From the NCBI GenBank assembly GCA_035301625.1, contig DATGTW010000006.1, positions 1-14,002 of the forward strand: DNA of 14,002 nucleotides, in the 5' to 3' direction. The notes below the pieces were generated by a model. That model did not search any database. It was not told the DNA's origin and was given only the letters and a program-made list of their open reading frames with translations. This document shows, one piece after another, positions 8,579 to 14,002 of the stretch. Each line of letters begins with the position of its first letter. Position 1 is the first letter of the stretch. The stretch comes from Paenalcaligenes sp035301625. GTDB taxonomy: Bacteria > Pseudomonadota > Gammaproteobacteria > Burkholderiales > Burkholderiaceae_B. The translations under genes were made by a program, and so were the position numbers.

Positions 8579-9744
8579 GCATCGATTTGCGCGGTAAAGC
8601 AGCCGTTGTAGGTGTGGGGCAGGCCGGGCAAGGGGTCGCCGAGGGCTTTTCCGAGATGGAAATTTTGGTCCAAGCCGCTCAGCGAGCAGTGGCTGATGCC
8701 GGCCTCACCATGCAAGATATTGATGGCATTGCCACGGCCAGCGTCAGTGCGACCATGTGGGCCATGCCCGTTATTGAGTATTTAGGTATCAAACCTACTT
8801 TTATAGAAAGCACCATGCTTGGGGGCTCCAGCTTTGTTGCACATTTGCAGGCAGCTGCCCATGCGCTCCATAGCGGCCAATGTAATGCTGTATTGGTGTG
8901 CTACGGTAGCACCCAACGGTCTTCAACACTCAACCGTGCCGAGATCGCATCGGCCCGTAAAAAGCTGGATCCACAGCCTTATGAGGCGCCCTATGATCCG
9001 TTGAGCCCAATTTCATCATATGCGCTGGCAGCCGCTCGTCATATGTATGAATATGGCACTACCCGTGAGCAGTTGGCCGAGGTCGCTGTGGCCGCTAGAA
9101 AGTGGGCGCAACTCAACCCCGCAGCTTATCGACGTGATCCTTTGACACTTGATGAGGTCCTCGAATCGAGAATGATCTCGGACCCTTTATCAGTGTTGGA
9201 TTGCTGCTTGGTCACTGATGGGGCGGGTGCCTATGTGATGGTGCGTGCTGATCGCGCCAAAGACTTTCCCCATAAACCTGTTTATTTGTTGGGCAATTCG
9301 ACGGCGGTCTGGAATCGTCAAATCTCTTCCATGGAGGATTTGACAGTGACCTCAGCCTCTCAGTCTGGGCGGCTGGCTTATGAAATGGCTAAAGTTGGGC
9401 CGGCGGATATCGACGTAGTCGAGCTTTATGATGCTTTTACCATCAACACTATCCTCTTTTTGGAAGATCTGGGTTTTTGTGCTAAAGGCGAGGGGGGTGA
9501 ATTTGTCTCGAATGGTAATATCGCACCGGGTGGGCAACTGCCAGTGAATACTAATGGTGGCGGTCTGTCCTGCATTCACCCAGGGATGTATGGCATTTTT
9601 ATAACCATCGAAGCCATTGAGCAGTTGCGTGGTGCCGCGGATGAACGGCAGGTTGCGGACGCAGAGCTGGCTTTGGTACATGGTAATGGCGGTACGTTAT
9701 CAAGCCAGTCTACAGCCATCTTTGGGACTGAAAGTACTCTTTAG
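8575..9744 (+). CDS. SCPx/Ltp-type thiolase-fold enzyme lacking the nucleophilic Cys
   Basis: A 389-residue thiolase-superfamily protein of the SCPx/lipid-transfer-protein branch. The fold is recognisable from DCCLVTDGAGAYV at 209-221, VELYDAF at 282-288, NTNGGGLSCIHPG at 325-337 and VHGNGGTLS at 368-376. His335 sits in the expected catalytic HP motif. The segment that normally holds the nucleophilic cysteine reads STMLGGSS (79-86) with no Cys, and the C-terminal motif that normally holds the second cysteine reads HGNGGTLS. Tyr285 and Tyr339 lie in places where Ltp2-type steroid side-chain aldolases use tyrosines. Classical thiolysis is therefore doubtful; retro-aldol cleavage of a 3-hydroxyacyl-CoA is a good alternative. 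AAGGAGG lies four bases before the ATG, inside the DUF35 gene, and the two genes overlap. Family call is firm; the reaction is inferred. Confidence 0.88.
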   Translation: MSIDLRGKAAVVGVGQAGQGVAEGFSEMEILVQAAQRAVADAGLTMQDIDGIATASVSATMWAMPVIEYLGIKPTFIESTMLGGSSFVAHLQAAAHALHSGQCNAVLVCYGSTQRSSTLNRAEIASARKKLDPQPYEAPYDPLSPISSYALAAARHMYEYGTTREQLAEVAVAARKWAQLNPAAYRRDPLTLDEVLESRMISDPLSVLDCCLVTDGAGAYVMVRADRAKDFPHKPVYLLGNSTAVWNRQISSMEDLTVTSASQSGRLAYEMAKVGPADIDVVELYDAFTINTILFLEDLGFCAKGEGGEFVSNGNIAPGGQLPVNTNGGGLSCIHPGMYGIFITIEAIEQLRGAADERQVADAELALVHGNGGTLSSQSTAIFGTESTL

Positions 9745-9768
9745 TCTTAATCTCACGCTCAGATTATG

Positions 9769-9790
9769 CCGCTAATATGCGTATTGGCGG
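9769..9790. other. Stem-loop in the 3' untranslated region of the cluster
   Basis: CCGCTAATA (9769-9777) pairs with TATTGGCGG (9782-9790), with one T-G wobble, around a 4-base loop. It lies 25 bases after the thiolase-fold gene and has no T-run, so it is not itself a terminator. It may protect the 3' end of the mRNA. Confidence 0.4.
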
Positions 9791-9825
9791 TGCAAATACA
9801 GCGTATAACATTGTGCATATGCTAA

Positions 9826-9862
9826 AAAAGCCCGCACTGATCCATGGGTCAGGCGGGCTTTT
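9826..9862. terminator. Bidirectional rho-independent terminator
   Basis: AAAAGCCCGC (9826-9835) pairs with GCGGGCTTTT (9853-9862). The stem extends by CTGA/TCAG across a single bulged A (9836), with an 8-base loop. A-runs and T-runs on opposite sides allow use in both directions. It lies between the end of the catabolic run (plus) and the DUF2501 gene (minus), so it insulates both. A second perfect stem without a T-run (GCTCATC at 9865-9871 with GATGAGC at 9878-9884) stands beside it on the DUF2501 side. Confidence 0.88.
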
Positions 9863-9910
9863 AAGCTCATCACAGCCGATGAGCAGGTCGGAGCAAAATG
9901 GGGCTATGCT

Positions 9911-10393
9911 TTAAAGCATGTCGGTGCCATGCTCGAGCACGTAATCGCAGGCTTTGTCTTTGAGATCGCCTTTAAGGCGTTCGAGGTCAAAGCTTTTACC
10001 GTCGCTGCCGCTGAGGACACCGCTGAGGCCTTTTTCATAATGATCGTCTTTTTCTTGGCTGCCGATACCGGCTTTATCCATGAGCTTATTTTTAACGTTT
10101 TCTGCATCCATGGCATCGACGTATTTATGCTCGATACAGTATTGCAGCACGCCGGCGGCATTACCTGCCATATCAGAGCTTAGATTGGGTAAGCCCAAGG
10201 CAGAAAGTCCGCCACCCGAGGAACCACCGCCCAGTGCTTTGCTCAGACCACTGCTGCCTGAATCGCTGTCCGAGCGGCCCGATTTGAGGGCATCGGATAA
10301 TCCAGAGGCAGCGCTGACAGTGCCGGCTGCGGCCACACCTGCGATGAGCAGTGGGGCCAGAATAAAACGGCGCAAAAGTGCGTATTGTTTCAT
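9911..10393 (-). CDS. Secreted DUF2501 (YjjA-like) protein
   Basis: A 160-residue exported protein of unknown function resembling the DUF2501 family (E. coli YjjA). A signal peptide covers about residues 1-28 (basic MKQYALLRR, then a hydrophobic core, VSA before ASG). A Gly/Ser-rich low-complexity linker (about 38-63) follows, then the conserved C-terminal region with MAGNAAGVLQYCIEHKY at 75-91. Two cysteines (Cys86 and Cys149) in the mature part could form a disulfide. I chose the ATG at 10393 because it places the signal peptide at the N-terminus; an in-frame ATG at 10438 would add 15 hydrophilic residues before it. Neither start has a strong ribosome-binding site. It is convergent with the catabolic run and divergent from the dehydratase gene, and shows no functional link to either. 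Confidence 0.8.
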   Translation of the reverse strand: MKQYALLRRFILAPLLIAGVAAAGTVSAASGLSDALKSGRSDSDSGSSGLSKALGGGSSGGGLSALGLPNLSSDMAGNAAGVLQYCIEHKYVDAMDAENVKNKLMDKAGIGSQEKDDHYEKGLSGVLSGSDGKSFDLERLKGDLKDKACDYVLEHGTDML

Positions 10394-10443
10394 AGGTCTA
10401 TGGTTTCCTGCTTGATTAGGAGAATAAGTGACTGTCATGTCTT

Positions 10444-10475
10444 TTGACCTGACAAGGCTGTAGCTAGTATATGAT
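10444..10475 (+). promoter_or_regulatory. Predicted promoter for the dTDP-glucose dehydratase gene
   Basis: TTGACC (10444-10449) matches the -35 consensus at five of six positions. TATATG (10468-10473, spacing 18) and the overlapping TATGAT (10470-10475, spacing 20) are possible -10 elements. Transcription would start near 10480, giving a leader of about 70 bases before the ATG at 10549. Confidence 0.35.
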
Positions 10476-10548
10476 GGAAGAGTGGACAGGGGCAGTGAAC
10501 AATTCTAATAATTTGTGAGGACAATCAACTGTTCAAGGGATAATTAAT

Positions 10549-11586
10549 ATGGCGATATTAGTGACAGGGGGCGCAGGGTTTATTGGTTCGGCCTTGGTGC
10601 GTTATTTAGTGCAGCACACTAATTACACAGTAATTAATGTGGATAAGCTCAACTATGCGGGCAACCGCAAGGCTTTGGAAGCTATTTACGAGCACCCACA
10701 GCATGTATTTTATAAGGCTAATGTTTGCGACGCTGAAGCAATGCAACGGATTTTTACCCGTCATAAGCCCTGTGCTGTTTTTCATTTGGCGGCTGAATCG
10801 CATGTGGATCGTTCTATCGCCAGCCCGCATAACTTTATACAAAGTAATATTGTTGGCACTTTCACATTATTAGAAACGGTGCGTGCTTACTGGCATGAGC
10901 TGCCGGTTAAAGAACAGGTTGCCTTCCGGTTTGTACATATTTCAACTGATGAGGTGTTCGGTGATTTGGGGCTAAACGAACGCGCCCCTTTAAAGGAAAA
11001 CGCTGTTTACTTGCCCAGTTCGCCGTATTCGGCCAGTAAAGCCAGTAGCGATCATCTGGTTCAAGCTTGGCATCGTACCTATGAGATTCCAAGCATCATC
11101 ACACATTGCGTTAATAATTACGGACCTTATCAGTATCCAGAAAAGCTCATCCCTTTTATGGTCGAGCAGGCGCTTAGAGGACGGCCGCTGACCATTTATG
11201 GGCAGGGTAATCAGGTGCGCGACTGGATTCATGTAGAAGATCATGTGCGTGCTTTGCATCTGATTTATGAACAAGGGCGAATTGGCCAAAGCTACAATAT
11301 CAGTGCGCATCACCAGCTCAGTAATATCCAATTAGTGCAGCAAATATGCTCTCAGCTGGACGAAATATTTGCCCAGCGCGCTCAGCGCCCATCTACCCTG
11401 GAGGCTATAGGTAGTTTTGCAGCGCTCATCACGCATGTCACCGATCGACCCGGCCATGATCAGCGTTATGCCTTGGATGCCGAAAAATTGCGCCACGAGC
11501 TTGATTGGCGGCCTGAAATATCCTTTGTCGAAGGGCTAAAAGCTACTGTGCAATGGTATGTAGACTATTTCGAGGCGGGCAATTAA
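10549..11586 (+). CDS. rfbB: dTDP-glucose 4,6-dehydratase
   Basis: A 345-residue extended SDR enzyme converting dTDP-glucose to dTDP-4-keto-6-deoxyglucose, the second step of dTDP-L-rhamnose and related deoxysugar synthesis. It has the NAD-binding GGAGFIG at 7-13, the family's STDEVFG at 132-138 with the catalytic Thr133, Asp134 and Glu135, YSASK with Tyr160 and Lys164, and NNYGPYQYPEKLIPFM at 189-204 followed by RDWIHVEDH at 224-232. All active-site residues are present and the length is close to normal. AAGGGA lies eight bases before the ATG. Unusually, no rfbA, rfbC, rfbD or glycosyltransferase gene is alongside, so it is a solitary copy here. The stop lies one base from the stop of the convergent amidohydrolase gene. 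A related nucleotide-sugar dehydratase is possible but the motif match is strong. Confidence 0.93.
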   Translation: MAILVTGGAGFIGSALVRYLVQHTNYTVINVDKLNYAGNRKALEAIYEHPQHVFYKANVCDAEAMQRIFTRHKPCAVFHLAAESHVDRSIASPHNFIQSNIVGTFTLLETVRAYWHELPVKEQVAFRFVHISTDEVFGDLGLNERAPLKENAVYLPSSPYSASKASSDHLVQAWHRTYEIPSIITHCVNNYGPYQYPEKLIPFMVEQALRGRPLTIYGQGNQVRDWIHVEDHVRALHLIYEQGRIGQSYNISAHHQLSNIQLVQQICSQLDEIFAQRAQRPSTLEAIGSFAALITHVTDRPGHDQRYALDAEKLRHELDWRPEISFVEGLKATVQWYVDYFEAGN

Positions 11587-11587
11587 A

Positions 11588-12772
11588 TCAATTGGTGGCC
11601 TCAGCGCCTAGCAGCACATGTACCAGGCTCAGCCAGTAGTGCACCCCGATAGGCAGTAATTCATCATTAAAGTCATAACGTGGGTTATGCAAAGGAGCAC
11701 TGTCCTCGCCATTGCCTAACCAGATGTAGGCACCCGGAGCTTGCTCTAGCATAAAGGAAAAATCCTCGGAACCCATGCTGGGCGGTACGTTGCGGTGAAC
11801 CTCGCGTATACCGGGGACGGCTTGTAATGCCTGAACGCAGTATTGGGCATGCTGGGAATCGTTGATGGTGGCTGGATAGCGCGGTTGGTAATCGAGTTGG
11901 GCTTGTAGATCGTGGTAGGTTGCGAGCTGATCAACGGTTTCACGGAAACGTTTTTGCAGTTGTTCGCGTAACCCCGCATCAAAACAACGCAAAGTTCCCC
12001 TGAGGTGGACGGATTCAGGAATGACGTTATAGTTTTCACCGGCATGAATGCTGGTCACACTGAGGACAGCAGGGTCATGCGGGGGTATTTCGCGTGCGAT
12101 GATACCCTGTAACTGGGTGATAAACTGACTGGCGGCCAATATAGTGTCTGTGCCCAAATGAGGCATGGCCGCATGACAACCCCGTCCTACCAGGGTCAAA
12201 TCAAATAGGTCAAAGGCGGCCATCACGGCCGTGTCATTGACGGCAGCCTCACCCACAGGCAGGCCGGGCCAATTGTGTAACGCATAGACTCCATCCATGG
12301 GAAAGCGCTCAAACAGTCCTTCTTGGACCATGTCCTGCGCACCGCCTTCGTTTTCCTCGGCTGGTTGAAAAATAAAATAGATGGTGCCTGCAAAATCGGG
12401 CTGATGCGCCAGACTATGGGCGGCCCCCAACAGCATAGTCATATGGCCGTCATGGCCGCATGCATGCATTTTTCCAGGGGTTGTTGATTGATAGGGCAGG
12501 TCAGTTTGTTCGACCACATCCAAAGCATCAATATCCGCCCGCAACCCAATGGCGGGCCCGTGTCCCAAGCGTCCTGGTAGTGCGGCCACGATGCCTGTAC
12601 CGCGCCCCCAGCCAGTGTGCACGGTGAGGTTGGGCAGGGCGGTTAATAGCTCGGCCAGGCGAGCGCTGGTGCGATGCTCGGCAAAGGCGGTCTCGGGGTG
12701 ACGGTGAAAGTCATGGCGCCAAGCGCTAAGCTGTTCCTTTGCTGGGGGGTGCAATTGTTGGGTCATGGTCAC
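11588..12772 (-). CDS. M20-family amidohydrolase (hippurate/N-acyl-amino-acid type)
   Basis: A 394-residue metallopeptidase-fold amidohydrolase of the M20D group (hippurate hydrolase, aminoacylase, IAA-amino-acid hydrolase). It would hydrolyse an N-acyl amino acid amide bond in the cytoplasm. Metal-site residues are visible: Cys105 and His107 in HACGHDGH, Glu139-Glu140 in PAEENEGG, His166 in ALHNWPG, and the C-terminal His362 in LHNPRYDFND. GSEDFSFML at 334-342 is also typical. The dimerisation/lid domain (about 185-300) contains the conserved GRGCHAAMP at 196-204. No signal peptide is seen. The start is the first of two adjacent ATGs (12772 and 12766), and no clear ribosome-binding site precedes either. 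It is convergent with rfbB and divergent from the MaoC-like gene. Release of a carboxylic acid from an amino-acid conjugate could feed the ligase, but that link is speculative. Confidence 0.92.
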   Translation of the reverse strand: MTMTQQLHPPAKEQLSAWRHDFHRHPETAFAEHRTSARLAELLTALPNLTVHTGWGRGTGIVAALPGRLGHGPAIGLRADIDALDVVEQTDLPYQSTTPGKMHACGHDGHMTMLLGAAHSLAHQPDFAGTIYFIFQPAEENEGGAQDMVQEGLFERFPMDGVYALHNWPGLPVGEAAVNDTAVMAAFDLFDLTLVGRGCHAAMPHLGTDTILAASQFITQLQGIIAREIPPHDPAVLSVTSIHAGENYNVIPESVHLRGTLRCFDAGLREQLQKRFRETVDQLATYHDLQAQLDYQPRYPATINDSQHAQYCVQALQAVPGIREVHRNVPPSMGSEDFSFMLEQAPGAYIWLGNGEDSAPLHNPRYDFNDELLPIGVHYWLSLVHVLLGAEATN

Positions 12773-13021
12773 TGTTTTGGTTAGGGCTGCTGTAAGATGA
12801 GTGTCTGAAAACGCGGCGCGGCGGTCTTTATGCCGGGGGCAGAAAATAGTCTGTTTATATTATCCGTTATAAATATTTGCCTGCACAGTGGGATCTGCCC
12901 TGAGCTTAATATTTTTGACGCCCTGGTAAATGAGCTTGTCCTTGTGGAATCTCTTTTTACACAGTTAGTATAGAAATGCACGTAGAACAGCAACAATAAT
13001 GGAACTAACCAGGAGGATGAC
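12773..13021. other. Divergent intergenic control region
   Basis: This 249-base gap separates the minus-strand amidohydrolase from the plus-strand MaoC-like gene and is the longest gene-free stretch here. It has an AT-rich core (about 12850-12880). On the minus strand, GATAAT (12864-12859) is a good -10 match but has only a weak -35 (TGTGCA) 17 bases away. On the plus strand, TAGTAT (12966-12971) has a weak TTGTGG 18 bases upstream. AGGAGG at 13011-13016 is the strong ribosome-binding site of the MaoC-like gene. I see no RNA gene or riboswitch. Confidence 0.4.
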
Positions 13022-13480
13022 ATGAGCGACACCGCGCAACAGCTGGGCCGAGGCTACTATTGGCAGGATCTAGAGGTTGGTCAGCAGTATAAAACTTACC
13101 GGCGCACCATCACCGAAACTGATATCGTCAATTTCATTTCAGTGACTGGCATGCTCGAAGTGATTTTTACCGATCATACCTATGAGGGAGCTATCCAAGG
13201 CCGACCCGTGCCGGGGAGTCTGACCTATGGAATTATCGAGGGATTGCTCATGCAGGGCATGGTACAGGGCACTGGTTTGGCCTTGCTCGAGGTGCACAAG
13301 AAAATGTTGGCACCCGTAGTGGCAGGCGATACTATTTGGGCCTTGGTCACAGTGACTCATGTGCGTGAAACATCCAAAGGTGGGCGTGCCATCGTCGATA
13401 CACACGTCAGCGTTAGAAACCAGAACGATGTTGAGGTGATGAGCTACGACGTCAAGCGCATGTTGGCAGGCCGCCCCTAA
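13022..13480 (+). CDS. MaoC-like single-hotdog protein lacking the catalytic Asp/His
   Basis: A 152-residue single hotdog-fold protein of the MaoC dehydratase family. Family features include YYWQDLEVGQQYKTYRRTIT at 12-31, TETDIVNF at 31-38 and VPGSLTYG at 63-70. At the position where active members have the GDxNPLH hydratase signature, this one reads GMLEVIF (43-49), so the catalytic Asp, Asn, Pro and His are all replaced. It is therefore unlikely to be a conventional enoyl-CoA hydratase; it may be a non-catalytic partner subunit, a thioesterase-like or binding protein, or use other residues. AGGAGG lies five bases before the ATG. The gene precedes a TRAP receptor gene in the same direction, with a 136-base gap. 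Fold assignment is good; function is unknown. Confidence 0.82.
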   Translation: MSDTAQQLGRGYYWQDLEVGQQYKTYRRTITETDIVNFISVTGMLEVIFTDHTYEGAIQGRPVPGSLTYGIIEGLLMQGMVQGTGLALLEVHKKMLAPVVAGDTIWALVTVTHVRETSKGGRAIVDTHVSVRNQNDVEVMSYDVKRMLAGRP

Positions 13481-13616
13481 TAAAGGGGGACGCGTCTGCT
13501 GCAATACTGAGGAAAACCCTTTCGCCTAGTAATAATACTGATTAAAAAACAGCAAAGGGCTTTTACACTAAATGAACTCAAAAATCTCTACATAAAAAGT
13601 TGGAGGGAGACAATCT

Positions 13617-14002
13617 ATGTCAATGTTTACACGTTCTATCAGAACGCCTGTGGTAGCTAGCCTATCCGCAATGGCTATTTTTGGATTAAGCCAGATGGCT
13701 TGGGCTGATGAAGTCTACGAGATGGATGTTAACAACTGGACTTCGGCATCGCACCATTACACCAAAAATGTTTGGGACCCCTGGACTAAAATGGTCGAAG
13801 AAAAGACCGATGGCCGTGTCAAAGTACACGTGCACCAAGGCAGTGCTTTAGGCAAGTCCACCACTGTTTATCAGGATGTACGTGGCGGACTATACGATGT
13901 CGGGGTGGTGGTACCTAATTATATCTACGACACCAAATTTTTCCCCTATACCATTGGTAACTTACCTTTTGCTTTGAATGGTCCTGATGGGGCGATGACA
14001 GT
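13617..14002 (+). CDS. DctP-family TRAP transporter substrate-binding protein (partial)
   Basis: The first 128 codons of an exported TRAP-type solute-binding protein; the gene runs off the window's right edge. A signal peptide spans residues 1-30 (MSMFTRSIR basic start, hydrophobic core, AWA cleavage site before DEVYE). The mature start (MDVNNWTSASHHYTKNVWDP), then EEKTDGRVKVHVHQGSALG and the GGLYDVGVVVPNY segment, are typical of DctP-fold receptors, which bind small carboxylates for uptake through DctQM membrane proteins. I chose the ATG at 13617; GGAGGGAG at 13602-13609 is a good ribosome-binding site seven bases upstream. The membrane subunits are not visible and may lie beyond the edge. 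With the MaoC-like gene upstream it may form a second uptake/metabolism unit. Ligand unknown. Confidence 0.88.
   Translation, partial: MSMFTRSIRTPVVASLSAMAIFGLSQMAWADEVYEMDVNNWTSASHHYTKNVWDPWTKMVEEKTDGRVKVHVHQGSALGKSTTVYQDVRGGLYDVGVVVPNYIYDTKFFPYTIGNLPFALNGPDGAMT

Noticed and set aside
12781..13032. 83-codon minus-strand frame with a hydrophobic N-terminus, ending eight bases before the amidohydrolase start
   Set aside because: It would need a GTG start inside the MaoC-like gene, has no ribosome-binding site, and its sequence resembles no known family. It could only be revived by conservation or ribosome profiling.
13474..13488. Small hairpin CCCCT-AATAA-AGGGG over the MaoC-like stop codon
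   Set aside because: Only five pairs and no T-run; probably chance in a GC-rich end.
13513..13564. Inverted repeat AAAACCCTTT / AAAGGGCTTTT between the MaoC-like and TRAP receptor genes
   Set aside because: The effective stem is about six pairs with a loop above 30 bases and an offset base, so it is a poor terminator candidate.

Overview
The window looks like an accessory catabolic region of a betaproteobacterium, most likely an Alcaligenaceae-type organism. This is inferred from the Bug-family (tripartite tricarboxylate) binding protein, the moderate GC content, and the style of LysR/acyl-CoA genes. No rRNA, tRNA, CRISPR array, insertion sequence or integrase is visible. Coding density is high, and no gene-free stretch exceeds 300 bases (the longest is 12773-13021, about 249 bases).

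Layout, left to right. A strong bidirectional hairpin terminator (55-90) ends the left flank. A minus-strand pair follows: an AMP-forming acyl-CoA ligase (1181-2785) whose stop overlaps the start of a secreted Bug-type solute receptor (213-1184). Upstream of them, also on the minus strand, is a LysR regulator (2915-3850). Divergent from it is an acyl-CoA dehydrogenase (3959-5122). A perfect LysR-box-like palindrome (3869-3883) lies between the two. A hairpin terminator (5130-5158) then separates the dehydrogenase from a run of five co-directional genes: an FMN-dependent nitronate monooxygenase-like oxidoreductase, an SDR dehydrogenase, a MaoC/hydratase-2 protein, a small DUF35 zinc-ribbon/OB protein and a thiolase-fold enzyme (5196-9744). 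A second bidirectional terminator (9826-9862) closes the cluster.

The right part is less coherent. It holds a secreted DUF2501 protein (9911-10393, minus), an isolated dTDP-glucose 4,6-dehydratase (10549-11586, plus), an M20 amidohydrolase (11588-12772, minus), a single-domain MaoC-like protein that has lost the usual catalytic residues (13022-13480, plus), and the start of a DctP-type TRAP receptor (13617 to the window edge).

Working model (inference): an exported receptor captures a carboxylic acid; the ligase activates it to a CoA thioester; the acyl-CoA dehydrogenase makes the 2-enoyl-CoA; the hydratase-2 protein adds water to give a (3R)-hydroxyacyl-CoA; the SDR may oxidise it; and the DUF35/thiolase-fold pair cleaves the carbon chain. 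The SDR, hydratase-2 and SCPx-like thiolase set resembles the domains of peroxisomal MFE-2 and SCPx split into separate genes. That architecture suits branched, alicyclic or sterol/isoprenoid-like acids better than straight-chain fatty acids. The thiolase-fold protein lacks the usual nucleophilic cysteine, so a retro-aldol lyase of the Ltp2-DUF35 kind is a serious alternative to thiolysis. The substrate cannot be determined from the sequence.
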